Assembly: GCF_947179165.1 (NCBI RefSeq)
Contig: NC_077241.1
Span: 31,305,246-31,369,245, forward strand
Reading direction: 5' to 3'
Length of the DNA: 64,000 nucleotides
Origin: Solanum dulcamara
Lineage: Eukaryota > Streptophyta > Magnoliopsida > Solanales > Solanaceae
Of this stretch, positions 12,211 to 25,100 are shown piece by piece (the stretch's first letter is position 1; every line of letters starts with the position of its first letter). Made by a program: the position numbers and the translations under genes. The notes beneath the pieces are model-generated. The model had not been told where the DNA came from and ran no database searches. It saw only the letters and a program-made list of their open reading frames with translations.

Positions 12211-13062
12211 TTAGGATCGGTCATTTAGGAATTGGAACTTAACCACTTGGGTTCTACAATCAATAGAAGAACATGAATATAGCCAATCCATACCAAGGAT
12301 AACATCAAAATCAGTCATCTCAAGCTCAACTAGATCACATAGAGTAACTTTATGGAAAACCAAAACTGGACAACACTTATAAACTCTTTTAGCAATAATC
12401 GGCTCATTTACGGGAGTATATATGAAAAAAGGTTGTAACAACATTTTGAGGCTAACATCAAATCTTATGGCCACATAAGGAGAAACAAAAGATAAATTTG
12501 CACCTAGATCAAGTAAAGCATAAACTTCATAGTGAAATACCCATAAAATACCAGTAACAACATCGGGAGTCTCTTCCACCTCTTGCCTACAATGGAGAGC
12601 ATAACACCTATTATTGCATTTACCACCCTTTGGTTGCACTTGAGCATCTTAGGCAACTTGGCCTTAAGGAAGAGCATCTTTGACCTTGGATTTCTTAGTA
12701 TGATGACTCATCTTACCACTTCGGTAGCATATATTCATCCCTCCTAGATATTTACCCTTATGGTTCTTACCAAACCTCTTACATGCGGGAGTAACTTGGC
12801 CAATAGGAGCACCTTCTTGAGGATTAGGGTAGGGCACCCTATCCTTGCCAAACCTTGGAGTAGTGGTATTTAAAGACCCTTGGCCAGAGTACTTTTAGAA
12901 AAAATAAGGACGTCCACCAGTTTTGGACTTAGCATGAGAGAATTCACCACCATCGGTCCTTGGCTTCTTAGACTCACTATTCTTCACGTTTAGCTTTTCA
13001 CTCTCTATTTGCTCCGCATAGGTCATGAGTATTGATATATTCATCTTTTTCATGAGTTTTTA
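12211..13062 (-). pseudogene. C2 element: protease and Gag C-terminal remnant
   Basis: Bases 12211-12639 encode a retropepsin region (VYALLDLGANLSFVSPYVA, then [20 protein letters not shown]). The active-site triad reads Asp-Leu-Gly. Bases 12640-13062 are a broken Gag C-terminus with a damaged zinc knuckle. The last recognisable block near 13010-13060 is the YAEQIE-type segment. Gag stops at about 13062 where an LTR-like stretch begins, so capsid and the start codon are missing. Confidence 0.8.
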
Positions 13063-13960
13063 TTCTCAATAATGAATCCTAAGCCTTAATTATCAATATA
13101 ATAAATATATATGAAGAATCTACCAATTCCAAGCAATTAATTATTAATTTATGCAAAAAAATAGATTTGAATTCACAAGCTACATGGTAGTTCATGCAAT
13201 TGAAATTGAAATTGAGAAAATTTAAAGATGTAATTGAAATTTACAGAAGATTGAAGAAATTCATTGAACTTCATGCGTGAAAGGCCGATCGATGAAACCC
13301 AAATACCTTAAATATGAATTGTGAAGAAACTTCAACAAAAAATTGAAGAACAATGAAGAAATTGGGAGAATCATTGCTAGGTCTTCAATAGAGGTCAAGA
13401 GAGCCTTTTTTAGAGACAAGAATTTAGGATGGGTGATTAGTGAATGAATGAGGAGAATTAAGAGCTTTAGGGATTAAATAGATTAGGAACCTATCTCCAA
13501 AACTATCTAGATTCATCCCCCCTTAAAATAGGGAAAAGTCCATAACACCCTAATAAATATATCCCTTAACCTACCAGTGATTCACCAAGGCTAATTATTC
13601 ACCTTATTATATCATTTTCTATCTTTCTAATACCAAGGATATTACATACGGTAGGAACCCCTCATAGAATAGGTTCACACAGTAAAATTTTATTTTCCCA
13701 AAGTGTCTGGGCTTTCTATGACTACCTTTCTATGGTTCGTAGGAGTTCATACAGTCCATAGGTCGGATCGTAGAAGCCTGCACCAACAAATTTCTGTAAC
13801 TTTTCTACTTTATTTGACTTTCCAACTTCTGGGGTCTTATAGTAAACTTTAGATGGTATAATGTTGTCTACGAGTATCCGCATTATATCGTAAAAACACA
13901 AGGACCTTATGTTGTACACATGTGGGGCACAAGTGTGGATCAATAACTTCACCTAAATCT
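13063..13960 (-). mobile_element. E-type LTR fragment
   Basis: AT-rich stretch sharing short blocks with the E3 LTR at about 26440-26960, for example the GAAGAAACTTCAACAAAA region and a block with AGGTCTTCAATAGAGGTC and GAGAGCC. Toward 13740-13960 it has GTTCGTAGGAGTTC-type motifs like those in F-type LTRs. Both borders are uncertain and no PBS is visible. The small open frame at 13722-13952 is not gene-like. Confidence 0.45.
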
Positions 13961-14490
13961 ATAACCAATTGGTGTTACATATGTTATAATTGTGCCAAGC
14001 AATTGAAACGTGACTACACACATGTTCAACACATATGGCATTCTAAAATACTGCTACTAAAACACAAATATTTGCCCTAGATATATTTCACATGTGAAAC
14101 ACATGACCCAAGTTATGGTACACATGCCCATAGCATGTCTAGGTAAAGAATAGTGCTCTCATGCCGTGAAAATTCATAGGGTCTATCTTGTACCTATGAA
14201 ATATTAGATTCGCTTTATTAATTCTATGTCAAGTGCATACCCATAACCATATCACCATAGCCTCCATCATGAAAATTTACTGAGCCACTTGTACTTCACC
14301 TGTAGACGTAGTTACCAACTTTGCGCCCTACCATGCCCATCGTAAGATAAAGGTAGATAACTGAAACTCCTAACTTTCTTGTTAGCTGGAAGTGCACCAC
14401 GTGTGATCAAAATCTTCAATGTTCTACTCGTATGCCCGACACATGATCCCACATCCCAATAGTCTCTTCTATACTCTACCACATTCATTT
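13961..14490. other. Unassigned AT-rich sequence
   Basis: No ORF, no pol motif and no clear LTR terminus. Short CACATG-type words recur but do not form a regular array. It is probably decayed retrotransposon sequence. Confidence 0.4.
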
Positions 14491-16273
14491 ATTTCTTGTG
14501 TACTGAGGACATTGCTTATTATAAGTTTTGGGATTGTTGCAAGATGTTTGATAACCTTTGTGAATTGTAGTAAGTAAATAAACTTTAGATATTTCTTATA
14601 TCACGGTTCTTTCCAAGGAGAAATCTTTTTCATTTCTTTGTTTTATTTGTTGAACTGAGTTGGTGTTTCTTGATGAAAGATTGAGATGAGACTTTCTTAA
14701 GTAAAAATGTCAAGTTTTAATTATTTTTTTGCGTGTTACACTTATTTTACAAAGGACCACAAATGCTTTTTATTGGCAAAGCATTTTGATTATTTTTATT
14801 TTGAAATTGAGAAAAAGGGAAAATTTCAAATTCAAAGAATCTCTTGTCATGATTTCTACATTTCCTACTTGGATTTATGATTCACAAATGGGTATGGATT
14901 AACCTATTATAGTTTGTCCAAAGATATTCAATTTAGTTGATTTTGAGAATAGTTATAACTCTTTGTATTGTGATGGCTTGTGTGGTGAGAATATAGTTTG
15001 TTCTTGCATATGTATGTTATATAGAACCTACCCCCAGATGTAATTCAAGGAAAAATTCTAGATGTGTCTTGTCTTGGAAAATGACCCTAGACCATCTTTG
15101 ACAAATCACTTTGCAAAAATATTCCTTCCCTTAACATTGACCTTAGTCAACCCTATTGAGACTTAATATTTTTCCTTAGAAACCATGTATCACACCTTTA
15201 TCTTCTTGAATCCTCTATTCTAACACCCATATCTTCCTAATGATTAGTGATGAAAATGCAGGTTGAAAGCCTATGTTTGAAGAGATACACGAAGAATGAA
15301 TCAACAATGTAGGGAAAAGTCTAAGTTTATGAGAGGTGCATTAAAGAATGAAAGATGACTGAGCTTTTGTGTACTATGGCACTAAGTTATTCAATTAAAA
15401 AGAGCTTAGTTAAACCTTAAATGAAAGAACAAAAGGAAAAACAAAAATAAATTGGTACTATCTCTTCTTGTGCACATTCCTAACATGATTAAAGTTAGCA
15501 TTTGAATGAACAATTGATGTCATAAATAGGAGAGATATGGTGAATTTTAATTAATGATATGAGCGATGTACTTAAACTGATGATTGATAGCGTTAGGGAC
15601 ATTCTAAGTCACTTGGACCAAATTATATCCTACCTTGTTCCCCTAACTTATGTCTTAACCTGCAGTCCTTGGTGATTCCAAGCTTTGCAACACTACCTTA
15701 GTAGTGAATTACATAAAGGGAAAGTCTATTGCTTGATATGTGTACTGTTGAATATCTTTGAAAAATAGACTGTCTTTGCATAATTTTCTAATCCCTTAGT
15801 GTGAATTACATGATTTTGAGTGGGATTATCTGTTAGTCATGAGTGGCATTACATTCTTTGAACGAATTGTGAGGTCTTGATTTCAACTGAGTTGCATGAA
15901 TGCCACAAGTTTTATTGTGAACTCTTAGGAAAACCTTCAAGGTTGATGACATTGACTTAAGATTCTTGAAGATATTCCTGAAAGAATCTGGTCCCCGATT
16001 TTTTATTGAAAAATATGGTTTTAAATGAGAAAATATTATTGCCTTATGAACATGATGGTAACATTTGTGATTTGTGTTTGTCTGTATAGTCTTTTGATTT
16101 GAGTATTTTGTTGCTTTGTTTTATTTGAGTTATAGTAGTCCTTTGTGCAACCCTTGTGTCATGATTAATTCGAGTCAATCTTATGTTTAGTGAATGTTTT
16201 TATTGAGGACAAGCAATATTTCAAGTTTGATAAATGACAAGCGAATACTAATCCCCTTAGGGGCATGGTGATT
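14491..16273 (+). other. Degenerate 3' interior of an Athila/Tat-like element
   Basis: Two copies of a GAGGACA...AAGTTT motif are present (ACTGAGGACATTGC near 14503, ATTGAGGACAAGCAAT near 16204). In plant Athila/Tat-type elements this type of motif lies just after pol. The second copy is followed by a purine/pyrimidine-biased stretch and an LTR-like start at 16274. No protein can be read in this stretch. The assignment rests on motif memory and position. Confidence 0.4.
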
Positions 16274-17504
16274 TGATAAGTTGGTATTTTACCAATTTAT
16301 TCGAATCATAGAATGAGTTATTGCCTTATTTTACTATTATTTGATGGGATTTTATGTCTATGTTCGTATGTGTGCCATATAAGAGAACCAACGTAATGCA
16401 GGTGCAACAAAATTGGAAGAAGGAGTCACTCAATTCCCCACATGTGTGCTGCAAGATGACACCTATATTTTCATAGGTGCCAGTGAATGAAGATTTAATT
16501 AAGTCAAGATCAAGAGTTTTGAGGCACCTGTGTGCCACACGATTGGATATGCAAAATACATGTGATGGCACAAGTTAATCAATGGAAATTTGAAGAAAAA
16601 TATCATGGAAAAATTACATATTTTTAAGCTTTTAAGGTCATTTTGGGGATCTGTGTAATAATAGGTGATATTATTCTTCCCAAAATGGGTATTGAAATTG
16701 TAGAGCATTGTAATATTGAATATAGTTCATTCTTGGTTTCCTTTTTGAATAAGAAAAAACCATTGTTGATAAAACTCAAGTTTAGAATTGACTATATCTA
16801 CTCATTATGAATACAATTGAGGAATTCAACCTTGGTGTCATTCTTATTTATTTTACTATGATAAGCTAAACTCTTTTCTAGGGTTTCTGTACATGATGGG
16901 TGTTTATATTTGATTATGTAGTGACTAATTAGACTTAGAATATATTATAATGTATAGAACTATTTTTTCTTCAAATTTGAATCTAAAACTTAATGGTTGC
17001 AAAGATTAATTAAACTCCCTAATTTCACTTTTCTTGAGAAAGAGAACAGAAATAGCGTAAGGCTTCAATAGTGATGACTTGAGAGTTAATAAAAAAGATT
17101 AGAGATAGAAATAGTGTAAGTTCGATTAAACTCTCATTTAAGGGCTGGAGAGCTAGAGATAGTCTATGCTCACTCAAGCTAATGTTTGGTGATTTGTATG
17201 GCATAGTTTTGGGGTTCAAAAGAACCCAAAATAAATCATTGGACTGAGAGAACTTTGAATGTAGTTTAAGACAAATGCTACACATGTAGCAATTTGTTCT
17301 AAGATAGTAAATATTTATTAAATTGACACTCTATCGAATGCACATCCCTAGTCTCTCCAATTGTGACAACATTTGTATTATGTTATGATCTTGAAATCTG
17401 GAGTATTCCTTTTTTACAAATAAATCCACCCCTCCCCTTTTATATTATTGTTATTACAATGTGATTACTTGAATGAGTTGATGAAAAAATTCTAGTAAAT
17501 GTTT
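16274..17504 (+). mobile_element. Probable LTR of the Athila/Tat-like element
   Basis: It starts TGATAAGTTGGTATTTTACC, a form familiar from Athila-type LTRs, just after the GAGGACA motif. It contains CTAGGGTTTCTGTACATGA near 16880. The 3' end is not clearly defined; the D LTR begins at 17505. No PBS is seen. Confidence 0.4.
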
Positions 17505-18118
17505 TATCACAACCCAATCTACCGGGTTGTATGGGAACCTACTCTAATACTTAGATAAGAGAATACTTTTCACCCAATTTAAAATGGTTCATGTGTACTG
17601 AGTAAAAACACCTCGATTCACCCTTTTAAACAATAAAGAAAGAGTCTCGACTTTCACCTTTATTTCAACATTGAAAAATATAATTAATATCCTTTAAAAA
17701 TTACCAAGAAACCTCTCCCATGAAACTAGTCTAAATAGGTATAAGAGCTTCTAAAAGTAAGAAGTTGACAAACATACACCATATGTAAAGAGAAGTAAAA
17801 GTTATTGGAGTTCATCTTCGTCTTCTCCTAAGAAACATTATTGACCCTGCAACCAGACTATACTAAGTGGCATAGAAAAGAGTAGTATAGTACAAACAAT
17901 ATGTACTACTATGAATCGTCGATCAACTCAAGCACACAACACAATATCAAGTAGATATGCAGAAGAAAGCATGCAATAAGAAAATGCACCACCCGAATAT
18001 TTAAATATATGCTCTTGCTAACACGGGTATAATAACCATAACTATTACACTTTGATCTCAGCTTCCCACCTCGTTCCACTGCCAACTCTGCATTTATCAT
18101 TTCACTCTCTGATCATGT

Positions 18119-18440
18119 TAAAGCTTTCCAAGGCCTACCCTTTATACTACGCTAAGGCTTCCGAAGCCTAACTCTTACTACACACTAACATATCCCAAGA
18201 CTAACGCCATTCTACACACTAAGGCTTCCCAAGCCTAAACCTTTATACACAATAAGACTTCTCAAGCCTAACCCTCATACTAAACTAAGGCTTCCCAAGC
18301 CTAACCCTTTAAACCCTAAGGCTTTCTAAATCTAACCCTCTATATACATTGTGGCTTCTCAAGCCTAACACTTTATACACACTAAGAATTCCCAAGCCTA
18401 ATCCTTTATACTACACTAAGGCATCCCGGTCATCAACCCG
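18119..18440. repeat. ~36-bp tandem repeat array in D LTR
   Basis: About nine imperfect units built on CTAAGGCTTCCCAAGCCTAA followed by CCTTTATAC. Each unit contains the inverted repeat AGGCTT...AAGCCT, so single units could fold as short hairpins. Confidence 0.75.
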
Positions 18441-18929
18441 GCCTAAGAATCACATGAGACATGAAAAGTCCATCATGCTCACCTATACATGAGTCCCACC
18501 AATCCTTCAAGTTACCTAGACCACTCAAAGATCCTCTACTGCATAGTCTACGATGTTTAACATGCAATCCTAATCTAAATAAGAATTATCCCATCATTAA
18601 AATACAAACACACAATCACTCTGGACCAACATGTAATCATAGCCACAATCAGAACCTAAAAAAGACTCCCAGACACTCATCCTAACTTAAACTTTGCATG
18701 AAAATGTCCCATATTATCACATCAACATATACCCAATCCACTCAAGGAACTGGCACATATGCAAGGAATCATACATTCATACAATCAAATATGTGAAACC
18801 TTTATCAGTGTGGTACTCAAGCTAACAAAAGATATCATGTACTCCCGGACTCCCAGTCCTTACTCAGAGTTGATACACATAATAAACTTAAACAACCATA
18901 ACATAAAAAATATTCTTATTTCTCTTATG

Positions 18930-19115
18930 GAATCAACACAACAACTATTAGTATATTGGTGTGGTACCCTATCCAACCATTATTAGTGTACTGATATGGT
19001 ACACGAGCCAACCATATATGGATATCCTCTTACCTAGACTTGTACCTGTACCAACCATTAGTATATACCAGGTGTGGTATCTGATCCAATCTTAGGGATA
19101 TCTTGTACCAGTTGT
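18930..19115. repeat. Short degenerate GTGTGGTA repeat array in D LTR
   Basis: Repeated phrases such as GTGTGGTACC, CCAACCATTATTAGT, GATATGGTACACGAGCCAACC and GTGTGGTATCTGATCC at roughly 40-60 base spacing. Confidence 0.5.
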
Positions 19116-20261
19116 GGTAGCATGAAACCATCAAACACATATTACAGTCACAACCACAATGAATAGTAATCATACATATACATCCATAACTAAAATAGCC
19201 AGGTTCATTGCATGAGATTGACAATATGATATCACTTCACATTCACTTTTATGTTTTCTTCAACATGTATTGTACAAGATAAATTAGTTAATATGCACAC
19301 ATTACATACTTGGAAAACAAACAACATGAGCACACACATATATAAAAGTCTATATACTAATAATCTTGATGTTGTACCCCATTATGAGCAGACATCCATT
19401 CGCTCGAATTACCACCCTATTTCCTTGATTAATACTCTTCTCATTCATTCTATTTCATTTAATTACCACACACCCCAAAAATAATTATAACCCAACAATT
19501 TCTAAACACTTGATCATACAATTAACATCAAACTACCTCAACAAGCAAACTCAAGGTTAACAATCAAGAATGAGAGAATCACCCTCTAGTCATTATCTTT
19601 TCTCACCTTAACAATAATAAACAATAACTTTTAGCCATCCAAATTCTATGAACAAAGAACTAGACATGATGTCTCCCATGAATTTACATTATATTATGCA
19701 ATATAACATATCTATAACTACTCGGTAATGCCTAGCATACCTGGACACAAGCAATTATTGAAGAACTCTTGACACGAACTTCTGGTTCCTTTGTTAAAAC
19801 TTTATATTATTCTTAGTCTACAATAATTATAAAAGAATATAATCAATTCACATGGACTAAAAATATTTGGATATAAATTAATCCTAACCCTAAGGAAAAT
19901 TCATGATAATCCCACCCAATTAGGGCTTTTCCATTATTAATTCAAGTCAAAACCTTCCCACAAGATTAATACTATAGATTCTAATAATTAAGAATTTAAT
20001 AACTAAGTTGGAGGATAATTAACATGCCTTTAATGATGAAATCGATGGGAAATGGGTGATTTGCAACCTAAGTCACCTTTTGTTTCTCCCAAAAATAAAG
20101 TTGCAGAATAATGAATAGATTTGGAACTTTTCTGCATAAATTCAGAACTAACCACGTAAATTGTCCATAGACCATATGATGGTCTGTAGAATCTCAACCC
20201 TCAAGGGGCTTGAACAAGTCGACTTCACAAAGACTTTTATGACCTGCAGAATCAAGGTTGG

Positions 20262-21820
20262 TTTGGTTTTAAGAGTCTTCATTTTAAGTTTGTGTGTTTT
20301 TATTGTTTGAACTTTAATTTTTGAGTAAGTTTGACTTAGGTCAATATTTTGAGTAATCGCATCAGATGGAAATTTAGTTAGCATGGTTAGCTCTAGAATG
20401 CTGAGTTTAGTCTAGAACGACCTTTGATTCAGTTTCTGAGGTGCTCAAAATGAGTTTTAAGTTGTTTGTGCATTTTAAGTATTTTACTTTGATAATTATT
20501 CACTTTGGTTAACTTTTCATAGAAATGACCTCCGTTCGAAAATCCATCAATTTAGTTGAGTTTCAAATGTCATTTTATTTGGATAGCATAGTTCATTTGC
20601 ATCAGTGGGGTTCAGAATGAGATCCGAGCACCCACCGAGGGACGTTTTACCTTGGTGAAATGCTGGTGATCAACTGCTGGTGCACCTGTAATTTTCTCTC
20701 TGCATTCGCAAAGGTGTGGCTTCTTGTTCTCTATGTTTGTGGGCATTTGGCGGCGTTCGTTGAGGGTTAGCTACCCCTTCTCCACATTAACAGAGGGTAA
20801 GCTGGATGACCTCCGCATTCCCAAAACTTGACTCCGCATTCACAAAGGCAAAATGGGGCATGGTAGTGAGGTCTTAAAGATTCAATTCTGACTTCCTCTA
20901 CTTCATTTACATTTAATCAAAACACAATTTTGAGAGCTCCTCTTGACCATTTTCAATTATTTTTGTTAAGTTGAGTTGGAATTCATATGGGAATGTTATG
21001 GGACACTTTCTGATCCTAAAAATCTTGTAAGTCTCGTGTAATTTTGTTGTTTCTTGCTTTTTTGGCTATCTTAGGGCTTGAAATTGGTGGGGTTATTTTG
21101 ATCTCTTTTGGTGCTCAAAATCTACCCATTTTGGGGGGTATAAGTTCCTTGAGCTATTTCGGACCTTGTGATGGACTTGGTTACATGATTTTGTGCATGG
21201 ATCCCAATGTCGAATTTTGATCCAATTTTTAGTTGGATTTTTGTTATAGTAATATGGGTATCGTTGTCTCTTTTGATGTTTTCTTTGATAATTTGATAGA
21301 GTGGCATCATTCGGAGGTGGTACGGAAAGGAAAGACTCTTGTTTAGCGGTTCCGACATTGAGGTAGGTTATGGCTTCCTCTTGTTAGACTTGGCTTGGTG
21401 AAAATTGGTATATTTTGAGTAGTAACGTGTGAATAGGTTGGGGATTTAGGTATTGATATCTTATTGAACAATGTAGATTCGATGATCATAGTTAGTAATT
21501 AGTTTGGGTTTTAGCCATTGGAGCCATAGTCTAGGTGCTGTGATGACTTGTTTGCATCACTTAGAATCCTTAAAAGTTGCTTCTAAGTGATTTAAACATA
21601 TGATACCTCTTGTTTGACTTGTTTGGTTTCGGTTGCCATCTTGTTGTGATTTTGGCTTATGCTTATGCCTTATTTTCTTTTGGCATTGACATGTTGGGCC
21701 CGAGTATAGGCTAGTGGTACACTAGAATCTCGAGTTAGTGATTTGATGACTTTGATGGAATTTTTCCCCAACTTTAGTGATATATGATTTTGATATACTA
21801 TTTGCCTATATTATCTCACT
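20262..21820 (+). mobile_element. C3 LTR, left part
   Basis: Aligns with the C1 LTR from about 2000 onward, for example the GTTTGGTCTAGA-type block, the CATCAGTGGGGTTCAGAATG region, and GGCATCATTCGGAGG near 21302 against GGCATTCGAAGGCCGCTCGG near 3178. The first roughly 150 bases of the LTR are missing. It is interrupted at 21820/21821 by the solo LTR B0 and resumes at 25101. Confidence 0.65.
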
Positions 21821-23934
21821 TGTTATGCCCGTCCTTTTCTACTTTAGAACACTTTCTTAAGCTTCTTAAAAGTAGCCACGTGACCTAGATTATCTACCAC
21901 GCTATTAAATAACTCTAAGGAAAGGAGAATGAGATACCCCATAATAAGGAAGATTGGAAATAGGGTTATAACAATCCGAAAGGAGTTGGAGGCCAAGTAA
22001 TCAGTCGTAGGAATCGATCGACTTACGTAATCTATCAACTTAGATGTCCTACGTAATTAAGCTATTTGAGTACGCATCGAGCTGAAGTAGAAAAGAATAC
22101 ATAGGCTCTTGAAGTAAGACAAGATTACGAACCCACGAAAATGAAGCAGGCAGATGACAAGTAGGTGACAAGTAGGTGACGCACCTACTTGGGCTAAGTA
22201 GGTGACCTACCTACTTAGAGTGGACCCCACACTGCCACGTCGTAGCTTTGGAGTGGATGCATGGATGAGGTGGCACCCTAGGGGGCTGCCACATGTCACC
22301 CCTAGGTGCTTCCATGTGTCACACTTTAAGGAGTGATATATATACTTAGTCTTATGACTAAGCCTTCTTTTTCCATTCTTTTACACTTAGAGAAATTGGA
22401 GAAAAGTTGCGAGGAACAAGATGGAGAGCTACGGCCAAGCTCCTCCAAGGTAAGGTCCCCGATTTCGTTCCATGAATTAATTATTTAAGGTATTCTACAG
22501 TTACATAACAGTGTTTAATAGCGAAAATAGAATTTTTGGGGCAGCAAGGTAGGGCAATGAACAACCTATCAGTTTTCAGCACGTTAAGGAGCTTTCAAGG
22601 GAAATGTTTAGCAAGGTAAGGTTTGATTCTCTTATACCACATTTGGATAAGTGCTTAAGCATGTTATGGATGTGCAAATATGAGTTGGAGATGTGAAAAT
22701 ATGCACTTCACTGCTTAAGGAGGTTGCAAGTCGTGTAGGGACTGTTTTGGTGTATTCTAGTCGGCTTAAAGTTTAACTAGTGTCATTGTTATTGTGGTGT
22801 TGCGATTGGAGATGGTGTGGTTGTGTGTTGTAGGGATAGAAAGTGTCTCAAAAGGGGTGTGGGTTCTGCTGGTTGCATCCACACAGCCCTCCGTTACGTG
22901 TGGTCAAAGGTTTTACGAAATAAAGACTAAAAACTTTATTTTTGTATCATAATTTTAGGCAAGTCGTTGGAAACTTGTATTGCATCATATTGTAGTAATT
23001 CAATGTTTTATAGCTTCTAGTAATTCAATGTATGCTAAGTTTTGGAGGTGAAAATAGAAGTTTGGACAGGGCAAGTTATAAGAGAGATACTGCCCAATTT
23101 TTGCTAACTTCGAAACTAGTAATGAACTAGTCGAAGAAAATGGATAAGAGATTAGTTCCTATGGGTAATTGGTGGTAGAATTACAAACTGGAAAGTCGAA
23201 GGTCACTAAGCTTAGCATTACTTTCGTGCTAAATAGGTTAAAGGAGTAACAAAGCGAGCTTGGATGCGAGTAATCCATAATAGGTATGTAAGGCTATCCC
23301 TTCTTCTCTTTTGGCATGTATTAGATGTAAGTATTATGTATATGAAATTGGGATTCATTCAATTATTAAAGCTCTAAGTATGAGTCAAGTCTTCCATGTG
23401 ATGAAAAGTAGTACATGTAAGGCTTCTTTTTTCCAACTTCTAGAAAGACTGGACTATAAGTAATATTGGACATGGATTTGGAGGTAACTCCATTTATAAG
23501 TTCTGGGTATAACTTGTGACTTGTAGTCACTTTTGAACATTAAGGGTCTGAAAGTAGTTAAACTACTATTCTCGAGCCTTCTATATAGTGAATAGTAAGT
23601 GGAGGTACCAGTTTCTCTTCCTAAAGGCTCTACAGTGATAATGGTTTCTGATCGCATAAGTTATGTCTTTGTTTCCATGAGCCATGTGGTATTGTCTTGA
23701 TGCATGTATGTGATTTATGAGGCCCCAATTGATGTAATCCCTAATGACTTCAAAAGGGCACTTCAGATAATTACTTTCCTGGTCTTCAGGTGACGGTTCA
23801 CTTGACTATTTCATTGAGTCTCAGAGGGTGACTTAGTTGAATATAGTTTCTCACTACTCTACTCGTGCATGCTGTAACCCTTCTTTCTCTATATCCCACG
23901 ATGGGCTGGATATTATATCGGGCACAACTTTACT

Positions 23935-24465
23935 ACTTATTTAACTGAGTCTCAAGCCGAGTACGTATAGTTCCATATTCGAGAAGACGATTCCATATGT
24001 GAGGCATGATAATATGTTATGACGATATGATTATTCATCCAGTCCTGGGTTGGGTTTAATATGATGGTATGTGTTGTCATATGATGATACGTGTGTGATG
24101 GTATGTGTGGCAAAATAAGGAAGGAATACCGAGTCCCTCTATAGAGGGCCGGGTACGGTATGTATATATGATAATGGTACACTATAACATATAATACTCT
24201 CTTCACCGAGTCCCCCACTAAAGGGTCGGATACCTTATGTAGGAATGCATATGAAAACATAGTGATACATTTGTGACTCCGAGCCCCATATTAAATCGGA
24301 GGTAATATAATGACATATATGATAAGATTATACCATATACAATGAAATAATATCGTATACGATGATATGATAAAGTAATATTTATGATGATATAATGACA
24401 TGTTAAGATGATAAAATGATAATGACACCGAGTTCACCAGAGGGCCGGGTACAGTGTATGAGAAT
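23935..24465 (+). repeat. ACCGAGT...GGGCCGG degenerate repeats in B0 LTR
   Basis: Several imperfect units with ACCGAGTCCC, an intervening AAAGGG or AGAGGG, then CCGGGTAC or CGGATACC, separated by GATGATATGAT-type runs. The equivalent array is at 40815-41325 in B2. B1 has lost most of it, which explains much of its shorter LTR. Confidence 0.65.
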
Positions 24466-24569
24466 GTATATAACTACATGTCCTAAGATGCTGGTACAGT
24501 GAGTTGTTAAATGTTATATTTGTTTCCTGCATCCGTGTTTCAGTTGATATCTCAATTATGATGTGTTAT

Positions 24570-24645
24570 GCTTTACATACTCAGTATATATATCGTACTG
24601 ACCCCTCGTTCTCTGGAGGGCTACATTTCATGCCTGCAGGTACTA
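24570..24645 (+). promoter_or_regulatory. Conserved LTR module with stem-loop (B0)
   Basis: TTTACATACTCAGTATATA, then TCGTACTGACC, then a CCTC/GAGG stem-loop, ending TGCCTGCAGGTA. The same module is at 33955-34024 (B1) and 41427-41497 (B2). A related module without the stem is found in family A on the minus strand (47822-47876). Role unknown; it may lie in R/U5. Confidence 0.6.
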
Positions 24646-25100
24646 ATGTTCATTTTGGAGATCCACCAGCTTAGGGTTTCCACTCACCGATGTTTGAAGG
24701 GATCCACTATTTCGGAGCCTAACTTTTGATACTAGTCATTTGGTATATATGTTTGTTTATTTAGGGGTACGACGGGGGCCCTGTCCTGCCATATATTATC
24801 GTTCATAACTCTTAGAGATCTGTAGACATGTGTATGTGGGTTATTTATAAGTTTATTTCAGTTATGCATGTATGTCGAGTTGTAAATGTTTTTATGTTAC
24901 CGCTGCCTTATCGGCTTGCGTGCCCTTTCATGATATGGTACGAATGAAAGAGGCTACATGTACCTTAAAAAATTTTGACCCATTGGGGTTTTATGTATAG
25001 TATCACCTCACACACAGTTCAATTTGACTATAGCTGATAGATACGTGTACGGGGGTCTAGGTCGGACCCCAGTCGCAGCCTATAGGGTTGGGTTGTGACA

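Larger units (their letters stand above)
17505..20261 (-). mobile_element. D-family LTR, minus orientation, probably solo or truncated
   Basis: The plus strand begins TATCACAACCC at 17505, so the minus-strand LTR ends GGGTTGTGATA, a decayed form of the TGACA-type end. No initiator-tRNA primer site lies beyond it at 17480-17504, so it is not an intact 5' LTR. It holds two degenerate tandem arrays. The right side merges into the C3 LTR near 20262 without a clear terminus. No coding frame is visible. Confidence 0.5.
21821..25100 (+). mobile_element. B0: solo LTR of family B (3280 bp)
   Basis: It starts TGTTATGCCCGTCC and ends GGGTTGTGACA. It aligns along its length with the B1 and B2 LTRs: U3 palindrome near 22170, TATA region near 22330, AGGTAAGG motifs near 22450 and 22616, ACCGAG repeats, and the hairpin module near 24570. 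Flanks are TCACT (21816-21820) and TCACC (25101-25105), a near-perfect 5-base target duplication. No PBS or interior is present, so it is a solo LTR left by LTR-LTR recombination. Confidence 0.85.

Noticed and set aside
18119..18440. CRISPR-like array
   Set aside because: The whole unit varies, spacers are not distinct, and the context is a plant LTR; it is an ordinary degenerate tandem repeat.
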